Positions 1 to 7,952 of a stretch of 64,000 nt of DNA are shown piece after piece. The stretch spans positions 1,116,001 to 1,180,000 of the forward strand of contig NZ_AP031415.1 in assembly GCF_042850985.1 (NCBI RefSeq). Reading direction: 5' to 3'. The translations under genes were made by a program, and so were the position numbers. The DNA comes from Allocoprobacillus sp002160865. Lineage in GTDB: Bacteria > Bacillota_I > Bacilli_A > Erysipelotrichales > Coprobacillaceae. How positions within the stretch are numbered: position 1 is the first letter of the stretch; every line of letters begins with the position of its first letter. The notes beneath the pieces are model-generated. The model had not been told where the DNA came from and ran no database searches. It was given only the letters and a program-made list of their open reading frames with translations.

Positions 1-407
1 TGCAAATGTTAATGAATGCTTATACACCTGCTTTATATGAATCATTGGGTGTTTTCATTCCTTTGATTGTTGTTAACTGTATTATTTTAGGGAGAGCAGA
101 AAGCTTTGCTTCTAAAAATGGTGTTGTAGATTCTATTTTAGATGCTTTAGGAATGGGTCTAGGATATACATTTGCTGTATTGATTATTTCATTCTTTAGA
201 GAATTGATTGGAACTGGTGGTTTATCTTTATATAATCCATTTGATGCAAGTCAGATTATTTTCCAGTTCAGTTTCTTTAGTGATTATGCAATTAGCTTGT
301 TTACTCAACCTGCTGGAGCATTCATGACTTTAGGAACAATTCTTGCATTTATTCAATTCTTAAAAGTGAGAAAAGCAAATAAAGCAAAGAAAGCGGAGGT
401 CAAATAG
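1..407 (+). CDS. rnfE: Rnf complex subunit RnfE, 5' end outside window
   Basis: Membrane subunit of the ion-pumping ferredoxin:NAD+ oxidoreductase (Rnf; homologous to NqrD). The visible 133 residues match the C-terminal two thirds of the family, with the conserved stretches PALYESLG, IPLIVVNCIILGRAE and FFRELIGTG, several membrane helices, and a Lys-rich cytoplasmic tail. The frame stays open to base 1 and the family is usually about 200 residues, so the first in-frame ATG (position 6) is internal and the true start lies upstream. rnfA begins 4 bases after the stop, so the two are co-transcribed. The family assignment is secure; the missing N-terminus cannot be judged. Confidence 0.93.
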   Translation, partial: QMLMNAYTPALYESLGVFIPLIVVNCIILGRAESFASKNGVVDSILDALGMGLGYTFAVLIISFFRELIGTGGLSLYNPFDASQIIFQFSFFSDYAISLFTQPAGAFMTLGTILAFIQFLKVRKANKAKKAEVK

Positions 408-410
408 TTT

Positions 411-983
411 ATGGAATTAGTGAGTTTATTTATAGGATTAACGTTTGTTAATAACGTTGTATTAAGCAAATTTTATGCTATTTGTCCATTATTAGGTGTT
501 TCTAAGAAACCTAAAAATGCGTTAAATATGGGATATGCTGTAACATTTGTTATCTTTTTAGCATCTATTATCACATATTTATTGTATTATCATGTATTAA
601 CTCCATTAGGAATTACTTATTTGGATTTGATTACATTTATCTTGGTTATTGCATCTTTAGTACAATTTGTTGAAATGTTCTTAAAGAAAACAAGTCCAGA
701 AATTTATAAATCAATGGGTGTTTATTTACCATTAATTACAACAAACTGTGCTGTATTAGGGGTTGCATTAGATAATATCAGTGCCGGATATACATTGATT
801 GAAGCAATGGTAGCTGGACTTGCTGTTCCTATTGGTTTTACAATTGTTATTTATGTTTTTGCAACAATTCGTGAAAGACTAGAAATCGCAAACGTTCCAG
901 AAAGCTTTAAAGGAACACCAATTGCATTAATTACTGCTGGTATTATGGCATGTGTTATTGCCGGAATTGCAGGTCTTGTTTAA
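411..983 (+). CDS. rnfA: Rnf complex subunit RnfA
   Basis: Integral membrane subunit (190 residues, full length for the RnfA/NqrE family) with about six hydrophobic helices. Family landmarks are the N-terminal FVNNVVLSKFYAICPLLGVS and the paired inner motif YLPLITTNCAVLGVAL; the Cys in each half-motif is where the family binds a membrane Fe-S centre. It lies between rnfE and a small Cys-rich gene whose ATG overlaps the rnfA stop (TAATG), so translation is probably coupled. The role is electron transfer across the membrane domain during ferredoxin:NAD+ oxidoreduction linked to Na+ or H+ export. Confidence 0.95.
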   Translation: MELVSLFIGLTFVNNVVLSKFYAICPLLGVSKKPKNALNMGYAVTFVIFLASIITYLLYYHVLTPLGITYLDLITFILVIASLVQFVEMFLKKTSPEIYKSMGVYLPLITTNCAVLGVALDNISAGYTLIEAMVAGLAVPIGFTIVIYVFATIRERLEIANVPESFKGTPIALITAGIMACVIAGIAGLV

Positions 984-1168
984 TGACAATCTGGGCAATT
1001 TTATGGCTGGTTATTTTAATCGCCATCTTTATTGGAACATATTTATTAAATAAACATACTCCAAAACCGGAGGGATGTGAAGATATGAGTGAATGTGTAG
1101 GCTGCAATAATATTGCATGTTCTCATCATAGTGCTCATCATAAGGAGGAAGTTAAAAATGCAGATTAG
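983..1168 (+). CDS. Small Cys-rich single-span membrane protein in the rnf operon
   Basis: A 61-residue protein. Residues 1-21 form one hydrophobic helix (TIWAILWLVILIAIFIGTYL). A short basic linker follows, then a Cys cluster spaced C-X5-C-X2-C-X4-C and a His-rich tail (HHSAHH). Its ATG overlaps the rnfA stop, and its last 11 bases overlap rnfB, so all three reading frames are translationally knitted together, which argues that it is real. The CX2CX4C spacing mirrors the first Fe-S motif of the neighbouring RnfB. It also resembles the small FeoB-associated Cys-rich membrane proteins in architecture. Its function is not known to me; an Fe-S or metal-handling accessory of Rnf is inference. Confidence 0.7.
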   Translation: MTIWAILWLVILIAIFIGTYLLNKHTPKPEGCEDMSECVGCNNIACSHHSAHHKEEVKNAD

Positions 1169-1469
1169 TGCTATTTTAGCCTTGCTTGTCGTTGGTGCTG
1201 TACTTGGATGTGTCTTAGGTGTTGCTGATAAATACTTACGTGTAGAAGAAGACAATCGTATCAATGATGTAACAGAAATGTTACCGGGTGCTAATTGTGG
1301 TGGTTGTGGTTATCCTGGATGTTCTGGTTTTGCGACTGCTTTGGTTGAAGGAGACGCATCAAAAGTTTCTGCCTGTGTTGTCAGCAATCAGGAAACAAGA
1401 GAAAAAATCGCTCAATATTTGAATGAAACACCAGGACCAGATGGACAAACTGCTAAGGTGACAGTTTAA
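1158..1469 (+). CDS. rnfB: Short RnfB: membrane anchor plus one Fe-S motif
   Basis: The start at 1158 follows AGGAGG (1144-1149) and begins the usual RnfB N-terminal helix (ISAILALLVVGAVLGCVLGVA). Residues 46-55 hold the 4Fe-4S signature NCGGCGYPGC, with a fourth Cys about 18 residues later (VSACVVS). The protein ends at 103 residues. Typical RnfB continues with two or more ferredoxin-type 4Fe-4S modules to about 260-300 residues; here an ordinary TAA is followed within 15 bases by a terminator, so nothing more is encoded. It may be lineage-specific shortening with the ferredoxin clusters supplied elsewhere. The family call is firm; whether it is electron-competent is open. Confidence 0.87.
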   Translation: MQISAILALLVVGAVLGCVLGVADKYLRVEEDNRINDVTEMLPGANCGGCGYPGCSGFATALVEGDASKVSACVVSNQETREKIAQYLNETPGPDGQTAKVTV

Positions 1470-1482
1470 AAAATGATAATCT

Positions 1483-1514
1483 AAAAACAGGAGAAAAATT
1501 CTTCTGTTTTTTCT
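1483..1514 (+). terminator. Rho-independent terminator of the rnf operon
   Basis: A 9-bp stem (ACAGGAGAA with TTCTTCTGT, one G-U pair) and AAA loop followed by a T-rich run, 14 bases past the rnfB stop. Confidence 0.8.
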
Positions 1515-1535
1515 TCTTTTCTTTATCATTATCTC

Positions 1536-1582
1536 TTTACAATAAAAAAAATGTATATTATAATACAGTTCGTAACCGAACT
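1536..1582 (+). promoter_or_regulatory. marR-ABC promoter with overlapping operator
   Basis: The -35 TTTACA (1536-1541) and -10 TATAAT (1559-1564) have 17-bp spacing. Directly after the -10 is a perfect inverted repeat AGTTCG-N4-CGAACT (1567-1582) covering the expected transcription start. This is the classic position for autorepression by the MarR protein encoded immediately downstream. The promoter match is seen directly; MarR binding is inferred from position. Confidence 0.75.
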
Positions 1583-1596
1583 ATGGAGGTGATGAG

Positions 1597-2040
1597 GTGT
1601 TTAGGGATCCTTTGGGTTATCGCATTAAAACGTTAAGTAATTTAATGAAAAGGAATATGGATAAACATTTTGGTCCTCAACATGATCGAGCAACAATGAT
1701 GCAGACATGGATTATTGGCTTTGTTCAATTAAGAGATAGTGAGGGAAAAGACACTTTTCAAAAGGATATTGAAGAAGAATTTTCTATTAATCGTTCAACG
1801 ACTTCTGAAATGCTGACATTAATGAGTAAAAGAAAACTCATTAAGCGTGTTCCAGTGGATTATGATGGACGTTTAAAGAAGATTGTTCTGACACAAAAGA
1901 GTCTGGAAATACATGAATGGATTAATCAGACAATGATACAGCTCCATGAAAAGCTAACAAATGGTTTATCATCTGAGGAAATAGAAATTTTTATGGATAT
2001 TACGGATAAGATGATTCGTAATTTATCAACTGATGATTAA
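1597..2040 (+). CDS. MarR-family transcriptional repressor
   Basis: A 147-residue winged-helix regulator. The recognition region FSINRSTTSEMLTLMSKRKLIKRV and the following wing (VDYDGRLKKIVLT) are diagnostic for MarR. The start is GTG at 1597, preceded by GGAGGTGATGA. It sits 42 bases upstream of a pair of ABC exporter genes and just below a palindrome in its own promoter, the usual layout of a drug-responsive repressor controlling itself and a multidrug exporter. The ligand is unknown. The family is secure; exporter control is inferred from context. Confidence 0.9.
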   Translation: MFRDPLGYRIKTLSNLMKRNMDKHFGPQHDRATMMQTWIIGFVQLRDSEGKDTFQKDIEEEFSINRSTTSEMLTLMSKRKLIKRVPVDYDGRLKKIVLTQKSLEIHEWINQTMIQLHEKLTNGLSSEEIEIFMDITDKMIRNLSTDD

Positions 2041-2082
2041 ATATGGAATTGGTTACATAAATAATAGAAAAGGAGTGGTAAG

Positions 2083-3816
2083 ATGGTTGTTAAAACATTG
2101 ATGCGACAAATTAAACAATATAAAAAAGATTCTTTTTTAACGATGTTCTTTGTTGTAGTCGAAGTGATTTTAGAGATTTTGATTCCTTTATTAATGGCTA
2201 GAATTATTGATTTAGGAATTGAAGCGAGAGATATCAACGCAGTTTATAAATATGGATTTATTATGTTTATTATTGCGATTGGAACATTATCAACTGGGTT
2301 CTTAGCTGGAAAATATGCCGCCAAAGCATCAACAGGGTTTGCTGCCAATTTAAGAGATGGGATGTATACAAACATTCAGTCTTTCTCATTCTCTAATATT
2401 GATAAATATAGTACAGCTGGGCTTGTTACACGTTTAACTACAGATGTGACAAATGTTCAGATAGCTTACCAGATGATTATTCGTATGTGTATTCGTGCAC
2501 CAATGAATCTGGTTTGTGCTTTAACAATGGCATTTATGATTAATCATGAATTAAGTTTAATCTTTGTTGGAGCAATGGGATTTTTGATTGTTGTTTTAGG
2601 TTTTATCATGGTCACAGCAACACGTTATTTTAATCAGGTATTCCCTAAATATGATGATTTAAATGAAAGTGTACAAGAAAATGTTGTTGCTATTCGTGTT
2701 GTTAAATCTTTTGTAAGAGAAAAATATGAAAATGAAAAATTTAAAAGAGCTGCACAAAATATTTATCGTTTATTTGTCAAAGCTGAATCTGTATTGGCTT
2801 TAAACAATCCAGCTATGATGACTGCTGTCTATGGATGTATTTTACTTTTATCATGGTTAGGAGCAAAAAGTGTTGTTGGAGGAACTTTAACAACAGGAGA
2901 ATTAACAACATTATTTAGTTATATTATGAATATTTTAATGTCATTAATGATGTTGTCTATGGCATTTGTTATGATTACAATGTCATTTGCTTCTGGACGT
3001 CGTATTGCTGAAGTTTTAAATGAAAAATCTGACCTTGTTTCACCAGAACATGCTTTAAAAACAGTGAAAAGTGGTTCTGTAACATTTGATCATGTGACTT
3101 TCTCATACAAACATGGAACAGGAGAACCGGTTCTTAGAGATATTGATATTCATATTCATTCTGGGGAAACGATTGGTATTATTGGAGGAACTGGAAGTGC
3201 CAAAAGTACACTTGTCAGTCTAATCAGCCGTCTATATGATGTTGATAGAGGAAGTGTTATTGTTGGTGGTGAAGATGTCAGAAAATATGATCTGGAAGTT
3301 TTAAGAAATGAAGTTGCAGTTGTATTACAAAACAATGTCTTATTTAGTGGAACGATTCTTCAAAACTTAAGATGGGGTAATGAAAATGCGACTTTAGAAG
3401 AATGTCAGGAAGCATGTCGTCTGGCTTGTGCTGATGATTTTATTCAAGATTTTCCAGATAAATATAACACTTATATTGAACAAGGTGGAACAAACGTTTC
3501 TGGTGGACAAAAACAACGTTTATGTATTGCTAGGGCGTTGTTGAAAAAACCTAAGATTTTGATTTTGGATGATTCAACAAGTGCTGTTGATACAGCAACT
3601 GATGCAAGTATTCAAAAGTCATTTGAAGAACGTATTCCAGATACAACAAAAATTATTATTTCTCAACGTGTATCAAGTGTACAAAATGCAGACCGTATCA
3701 TCGTTTTAAATGATGGTGTGATTGATGATTTTGATACACATGAAAATCTATTAAAGACAAGTGAAATTTATCGTACAATTTATGAAACACAAACAAAAGG
3801 AAAGGAGGAAGCATAG
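2083..3816 (+). CDS. ABC exporter half-transporter, degenerate-site subunit
   Basis: A 577-residue half-transporter: six membrane helices (about residues 15-310), then the nucleotide-binding domain. Walker A reads GGTGSAKST (368-376), with Ala at the third Gly. The signature VSGGQ is canonical. Walker B ends LILDDSTSAVD, with Asp in place of the catalytic Glu, and the switch loop has Gln (ISQRVSSV) instead of His. These changes mark the non-hydrolysing site of heterodimeric multidrug exporters (BmrCD, EfrAB, TM287/288 type). Its partner follows one base after the stop. The likely role is drug or lipid export under the upstream MarR regulator; the substrate cannot be read from sequence. Confidence 0.92.
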   Translation: MVVKTLMRQIKQYKKDSFLTMFFVVVEVILEILIPLLMARIIDLGIEARDINAVYKYGFIMFIIAIGTLSTGFLAGKYAAKASTGFAANLRDGMYTNIQSFSFSNIDKYSTAGLVTRLTTDVTNVQIAYQMIIRMCIRAPMNLVCALTMAFMINHELSLIFVGAMGFLIVVLGFIMVTATRYFNQVFPKYDDLNESVQENVVAIRVVKSFVREKYENEKFKRAAQNIYRLFVKAESVLALNNPAMMTAVYGCILLLSWLGAKSVVGGTLTTGELTTLFSYIMNILMSLMMLSMAFVMITMSFASGRRIAEVLNEKSDLVSPEHALKTVKSGSVTFDHVTFSYKHGTGEPVLRDIDIHIHSGETIGIIGGTGSAKSTLVSLISRLYDVDRGSVIVGGEDVRKYDLEVLRNEVAVVLQNNVLFSGTILQNLRWGNENATLEECQEACRLACADDFIQDFPDKYNTYIEQGGTNVSGGQKQRLCIARALLKKPKILILDDSTSAVDTATDASIQKSFEERIPDTTKIIISQRVSSVQNADRIIVLNDGVIDDFDTHENLLKTSEIYRTIYETQTKGKEEA

Positions 3817-3817
3817 T

Positions 3818-5674
3818 ATGAAAAAACAACATGTTTTAATTCGCCTTTTAAAGAAGGTTTTCAAACGTTATGGGTTGGCCATTGTGATTGTATTATTATG
3901 TATTGTTGGACAAGCTGTATGTACTGTACAAGGGCAATTATTCCAGCAAAGATTAATTGATGATTATATTATGCCTTTGATTGGACAACCATCACCTGAT
4001 TTTTCTGGTTTGCTTTCTGCCTTAACTGTTATGGCATGTTTCTTTGTAGCCGGAATTATCTTTGCCTATACTTTTAACCGTATTATGGTTTCAGTGACAC
4101 AAGGTTTTTTAAGAGATTTACGTGATGAAATGTTTGAACATATGGAATCATTACCTATTCGTTATTTTGACAGAACAACACATGGGGATATCATGTCTGT
4201 TTATACAAACGATATTGATACTTTAAGACAGTTAATCAGTCAATCTATTCCACAGTTTACTTCAAGTGCAATCACAATTGTGACAGTACTTGTATCAATG
4301 TTAACATTAAATGTTACATTGACTGCAGTCAGTGTGGTCATGGTATGTGTCATCTTATTTATTTCTCGTTCTATTGGAAGTCGTTCAGCAAAATATTTCA
4401 TTAAACAACAGGAAACATTAGGAAAAGTGAATGGATATATTGAAGAAATGATTTCTGGACAAAAAGTTGTCAAAGTTTTTAACCATGAAGAAAAAGCAAT
4501 TGAAGGTTTTAGAAATATTAATGAAGAATTGCGTGAAAGTTCATATCAAGCCAATAAATTTGCTAACGTATTAATGCCTGTTACTATTCAAACAGGAAAT
4601 ATGTCATATATCTTATGTGCTGTGATTGGTGCGGTTTTGGCTTTATCTGGATTTGATTCATCATTAACAATTGGGACACTTGTTGCTTTTATGACTTTAA
4701 ACAAAAGCTTTAATAACCCAATTGGACAAGTGTCAATGCAAATTAATTCAATTGCTATGGCACAAGCGGGTGCAAAACGTATTTTTGAATTATTAGATCA
4801 GGAAAAAGAAGTGGACGAAGGTATTGTCACATTATGTCGTGTAGAATTTGTTGATGGAAAAATGGTAGAAACAGATAAACGTACAGGGCATTGGGCATGG
4901 CGTCATCCTCGACCAAATGGTGAAATTGAATTGGTTGAAATGAAAGGTGATTTAAAACTGGAAAATGTCAACTTTGGATATTTTGATGATCATATGGTTT
5001 TACATGATATTAGTGTCTTTGCTAATCCTGGTGAAAAGATTGCCTTTGTTGGTGCAACAGGTGCTGGAAAAACAACAATTACTAATCTGATCAATCGTTT
5101 CTATGATATTCAAAGTGGAACGATTACTTATGATGGTATTGATATTAAATTGATTAAAAAAGATGATTTACGTCGTTCTTTAGGTGTGGTTTTACAGGAT
5201 ACACATCTATTTACAGGAACAGTTATGGATAATATCCGTTATGGACGTTTGGATGCAACAGATGAAGAATGTATTGATGCAGCAAAATTAGCTAATGCTG
5301 ATGCATTTATTAAACATTTACCAGATGGATATAATACAATGTTAACGGGTGATGGAGCAAATTTATCACAAGGACAACGTCAGTTAATTGCGATTGCACG
5401 TGCTGCGGTTGCTAATCCACCTGCACTTATCTTGGATGAAGCAACATCTTCTATTGATACTAGAACAGAAACACTTGTTCAAAAAGGTATGGATGGATTA
5501 ATGGAAGGCAGAACAACCCTTGTTATTGCTCATAGATTATCAACAATTAAAAATAGTGATTGTATTATGGTTCTTGAACATGGTCATATTATTGAACGTG
5601 GTAATCATGAAACATTAATGCAACAAAAAGGAAAATATTATCAGTTATATACTGGTGCTATTGAAATGGATTAA
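3818..5674 (+). CDS. ABC exporter half-transporter, catalytic subunit
   Basis: A 618-residue partner of the preceding gene. The start at 3818 has GGAGG at 3804-3808. Six membrane helices are followed by a nucleotide-binding domain with consensus Walker A GATGAGKTT, Walker B LILDEATSSID carrying the catalytic Glu, and switch His (IAHRLST), so this subunit provides the competent ATPase residues. Its signature is altered to LSQGQ, which faces the degenerate site of the partner, as expected for an asymmetric heterodimer. About 40 extra residues (VTLCRVEFVDGKMVETDKRT and following) lie between the membrane and ATPase domains. Confidence 0.93.
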   Translation: MKKQHVLIRLLKKVFKRYGLAIVIVLLCIVGQAVCTVQGQLFQQRLIDDYIMPLIGQPSPDFSGLLSALTVMACFFVAGIIFAYTFNRIMVSVTQGFLRDLRDEMFEHMESLPIRYFDRTTHGDIMSVYTNDIDTLRQLISQSIPQFTSSAITIVTVLVSMLTLNVTLTAVSVVMVCVILFISRSIGSRSAKYFIKQQETLGKVNGYIEEMISGQKVVKVFNHEEKAIEGFRNINEELRESSYQANKFANVLMPVTIQTGNMSYILCAVIGAVLALSGFDSSLTIGTLVAFMTLNKSFNNPIGQVSMQINSIAMAQAGAKRIFELLDQEKEVDEGIVTLCRVEFVDGKMVETDKRTGHWAWRHPRPNGEIELVEMKGDLKLENVNFGYFDDHMVLHDISVFANPGEKIAFVGATGAGKTTITNLINRFYDIQSGTITYDGIDIKLIKKDDLRRSLGVVLQDTHLFTGTVMDNIRYGRLDATDEECIDAAKLANADAFIKHLPDGYNTMLTGDGANLSQGQRQLIAIARAAVANPPALILDEATSSIDTRTETLVQKGMDGLMEGRTTLVIAHRLSTIKNSDCIMVLEHGHIIERGNHETLMQQKGKYYQLYTGAIEMD

Positions 5675-5695
5675 GGTCGTTAGACCTTTTTCTTT
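5673..5695 (+). terminator. Terminator after the ABC exporter
   Basis: AAGGTC-GTTA-GACCTT stem-loop followed by TTTTC, overlapping the ABC gene stop codon. Confidence 0.7.
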
Positions 5696-5709
5696 TTCAA
5701 GCATATAAT

Positions 5710-5738
5710 TTGTAAAAGTGAAAAACATATGTTAAACT
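5710..5738 (+). promoter_or_regulatory. Candidate trxA promoter
   Basis: TTGTAA (5710-5715), 17-bp spacer, TAAACT (5733-5738), about 48 bases before trxA. Confidence 0.45.
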
Positions 5739-5785
5739 CTGTATGTAATCAAAAAAAAACGATAATATAAAAGGAGGCGTTATGT

Positions 5786-6094
5786 ATGTCACAAGTTTTA
5801 CATGTTAATAGTCAAGAATTTCAAGATATTGTTGCTCATAATGATTTGGTGTTTGTGGATTTCTTTGCGAATTGGTGTGGACCTTGCAAAATGTTAGCTC
5901 CTAGTATTGATAAGTTAGCTCAAGAACATCCAGAGGCAAAAGTTTTAAAAGTCGATGTTGATCAAGAAGGTTCTCTTGCTATGCAATTTGGGGTGCAATC
6001 TATTCCAACATTGATTGTCTTTAAAAATGGACAAGCAGTGAATCGTCAATTAGGTTTTGTCCCTTATGAAGCTTTAGAAAATATGTTGAAATAA
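5786..6094 (+). CDS. trxA: Thioredoxin
   Basis: A 102-residue classic thioredoxin. The active site WCGPCK (Cys31, Cys34) follows VFVDFFANW, and the cis-proline loop appears as SIPTLIVFKNG. It is a cytoplasmic dithiol-disulfide reductant for ribonucleotide reductase, peroxiredoxins and similar partners. SD AAGGAGG lies about 8 bases upstream. It is a monocistronic unit with its own candidate promoter and a strong terminator shared with the convergent HD-domain gene. No thioredoxin reductase is adjacent. Confidence 0.96.
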   Translation: MSQVLHVNSQEFQDIVAHNDLVFVDFFANWCGPCKMLAPSIDKLAQEHPEAKVLKVDVDQEGSLAMQFGVQSIPTLIVFKNGQAVNRQLGFVPYEALENMLK

Positions 6095-6128
6095 AAAATA
6101 TCTCCTAGATTTCTGGGAGATATTTTTT
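6093..6128. terminator. Bidirectional terminator between trxA and the HD gene
   Basis: AAAATATCTCC ... GGAGATATTTT hairpin flanked by A-run and T-run, so it can work in both directions. The minus-strand stop codon (6105-6107) lies inside it. Confidence 0.85.
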
Positions 6129-6551
6129 TAATCTTTTTTGATTGGTATCAGACATAATCATGTCTGGTTCAGCAAAATATTGTGCCAATACATCAGCATC
6201 TTTTAAGATTTCACTATAGACATCATCCATTTTATCTTTTTCACTATGTTTGGCAATTGCTTGTTGAATTATCATTTTTTCATCATCTTGAAATTCATTT
6301 AAAATAGAACTTATCCATTCACTACATCTAGGGCCATGTTGAAATGAGGTGTATTGAGTGAATTGAATATAATCGTGAAAAAGGCCCATGATACCAGCTA
6401 ATTCAATATCCAAGTGTTGCTTTAAGGCTAATTTTTGACATAAAACAGACACTTGAATACTATGCAGCAAAGCTTTTTGTTTATACATGCCATGACAATG
6501 TTCGTCAATATGGACAAAGAAATAATCTTTTAATATTTCATAACGATTCAT
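6105..6551 (-). CDS. HD-domain phosphohydrolase-like protein
   Basis: A 148-residue protein with a compact HD domain: LLHSIQVSVLC (first metal His), GLFHDYIQF (HD doublet) and ILKDADVLAQYF (distal Asp), plus a middle IAKHSE His. This set of metal ligands defines HD phosphohydrolases, many of which act on nucleotides or phosphorylated small molecules. The ATG overlaps the stop of the upstream methyltransferase gene by 4 bases (ATGA), so the pair is co-translated. The substrate is not deducible. Confidence 0.85.
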   Translation of the reverse strand: MNRYEILKDYFFVHIDEHCHGMYKQKALLHSIQVSVLCQKLALKQHLDIELAGIMGLFHDYIQFTQYTSFQHGPRCSEWISSILNEFQDDEKMIIQQAIAKHSEKDKMDDVYSEILKDADVLAQYFAEPDMIMSDTNQKRLKKYLPEI

Positions 6552-7870
6552 CTTCTCAACCCCTTTGGATATAAGTTTTTAGCTAAACCTTGACTTTCTT
6601 TATAAAATGAAAGTGGATAGTCTTCAACAAAGATAACTCCATAACCTTTTTGATTTGTTCCAGCAATCGCTTCACCATGCAGATACTGTTTAACTTCCGG
6701 ATCATTTTCATGAAAGCGATAAAACTGTTTCACATCTTTTTGAGTGAGTGTTAATGCTAATGCAAGACTAGGTTCAAATCTGTTTTTCTTACATTCACCT
6801 AAATAGAGGCCATTTCTTAAAACACGAATACCTTGCAAATCTGGAAATTGTGGAAGTAAAGCATAGATATGATTATGATTGTCATAAAGATAATGTGGTG
6901 TAGGAATCTGAAGATATTCTTGATAAAAGGTATTCACAAGTTTTTGGTTCTGCTTAGAAATCGAAGCTTTCATCGGTTTATATTTTTTCGTTGAAGATTG
7001 ACCATTTTTTTGAATACATGCGATAAAATGGCCTTCTCCACGATAACGATGTGGGTATAAACGAATGGCTTCATCCATATGAATACCCGGAGCCATTCCA
7101 TGACTTCTTCTTAAAGGAATGAGCTGACAATCATAATGTTTGAGTAAATAATTAATCTGTTCTTCATTTTCTTTGGTATTGTATGTACATGTAGAATACA
7201 TCAATATACCACCTGGTTTTAATAATTTCATTGCTGCATCCATTAATTGTCTTTGAATATGAGCACATTCCTGTACCTTTTGTGGTGACCATGTTTCAAT
7301 GGCTTGATCATCTTTTCTAAACATTCCTTCACCAGAACAAGGAGCATCTAAAATGATTTTATCAAAAAATTCTGGCAGAACTTTTGTCAATTGAATTGGA
7401 TCACAGTTTGTCACAATAGTATTTTTTAAACCAAATCTTTCAATATTTTCAGAAAGGATTTTGGCTCTTAAAGTATTGATATCATTAGTGATCATTAAAC
7501 CTTGAGAACCCAAACGACTGGCGATTGCACAGCTCTTGCCACCCGGAGCACCACACATATCCAAAACATAATCGTCTTCTTGTACATCTAAAAAATGAGC
7601 GACTAACATTGCACTTGGTTCTTGAATGTAGTAAAGACCACATGAAAAAAATGGAGATTTTCCCAACGGATATTTTTCATAATCAAAATAATATCCTTCC
7701 TGTACAACAGGATGAGGTTGAATATATTGTTGATTTAAATATTTGTTAGAGTCTGGCTTGAGTGGATTCAAATAAAAAGCTTTCACTGGTGATAGCTGCA
7801 ATGATTCCATAAAATCATGGTATTCATCTTTTAAAATTGTTTTCATTTCTTTTTCAAATATTTCGTTCAT
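6548..7870 (-). CDS. RsmF/RsmB-type 16S rRNA m5C methyltransferase
   Basis: A NOL1/NOP2/Sun-family RNA cytosine-C5 methyltransferase (about 440 residues). The SAM-binding motif is VLDMCGAPGGKSCAIA. The motif IV Cys is in ILDAPCSGEGMFRK and the motif VI nucleophile Cys is in YSTCTYNTKENEEQI. The C-terminal 150 residues match the RsmF-like RNA-binding extension. The start is uncertain: an in-frame ATG at 7882 lies almost on the -10 element (minus strand, 7887-7892), so a transcript starting about 7880 would lack it. The ATG at 7870, with GGTG 6 bases upstream, fits better. The exact rRNA position modified is inferred from family only. Confidence 0.9.
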   Translation of the reverse strand: MNEIFEKEMKTILKDEYHDFMESLQLSPVKAFYLNPLKPDSNKYLNQQYIQPHPVVQEGYYFDYEKYPLGKSPFFSCGLYYIQEPSAMLVAHFLDVQEDDYVLDMCGAPGGKSCAIASRLGSQGLMITNDINTLRAKILSENIERFGLKNTIVTNCDPIQLTKVLPEFFDKIILDAPCSGEGMFRKDDQAIETWSPQKVQECAHIQRQLMDAAMKLLKPGGILMYSTCTYNTKENEEQINYLLKHYDCQLIPLRRSHGMAPGIHMDEAIRLYPHRYRGEGHFIACIQKNGQSSTKKYKPMKASISKQNQKLVNTFYQEYLQIPTPHYLYDNHNHIYALLPQFPDLQGIRVLRNGLYLGECKKNRFEPSLALALTLTQKDVKQFYRFHENDPEVKQYLHGEAIAGTNQKGYGVIFVEDYPLSFYKESQGLAKNLYPKGLRR

Positions 7871-7886
7871 CATTTTCACCATTTTT

Positions 7887-7915
7887 ATTATACAAGTGAA
7901 AAATGTTTGTGTAAA
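7887..7915 (-). promoter_or_regulatory. Promoter of the methyltransferase-HD operon
   Basis: Minus strand: -35 TTTACA (7915-7910), 17-bp spacer, -10 TATAAT (7892-7887). It argues for the internal start codon at 7870. Confidence 0.7.
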
Positions 7916-7952
7916 CTAAAATTCATATGTTAAAATAGTTAATGGTGAGAAT

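Noticed and set aside
1470..1600. A frameshift truncating rnfB with ferredoxin modules hidden downstream.
   Set aside because: All three frames after the stop were read: no Cys clusters occur, and a terminator and the marR promoter follow at once.
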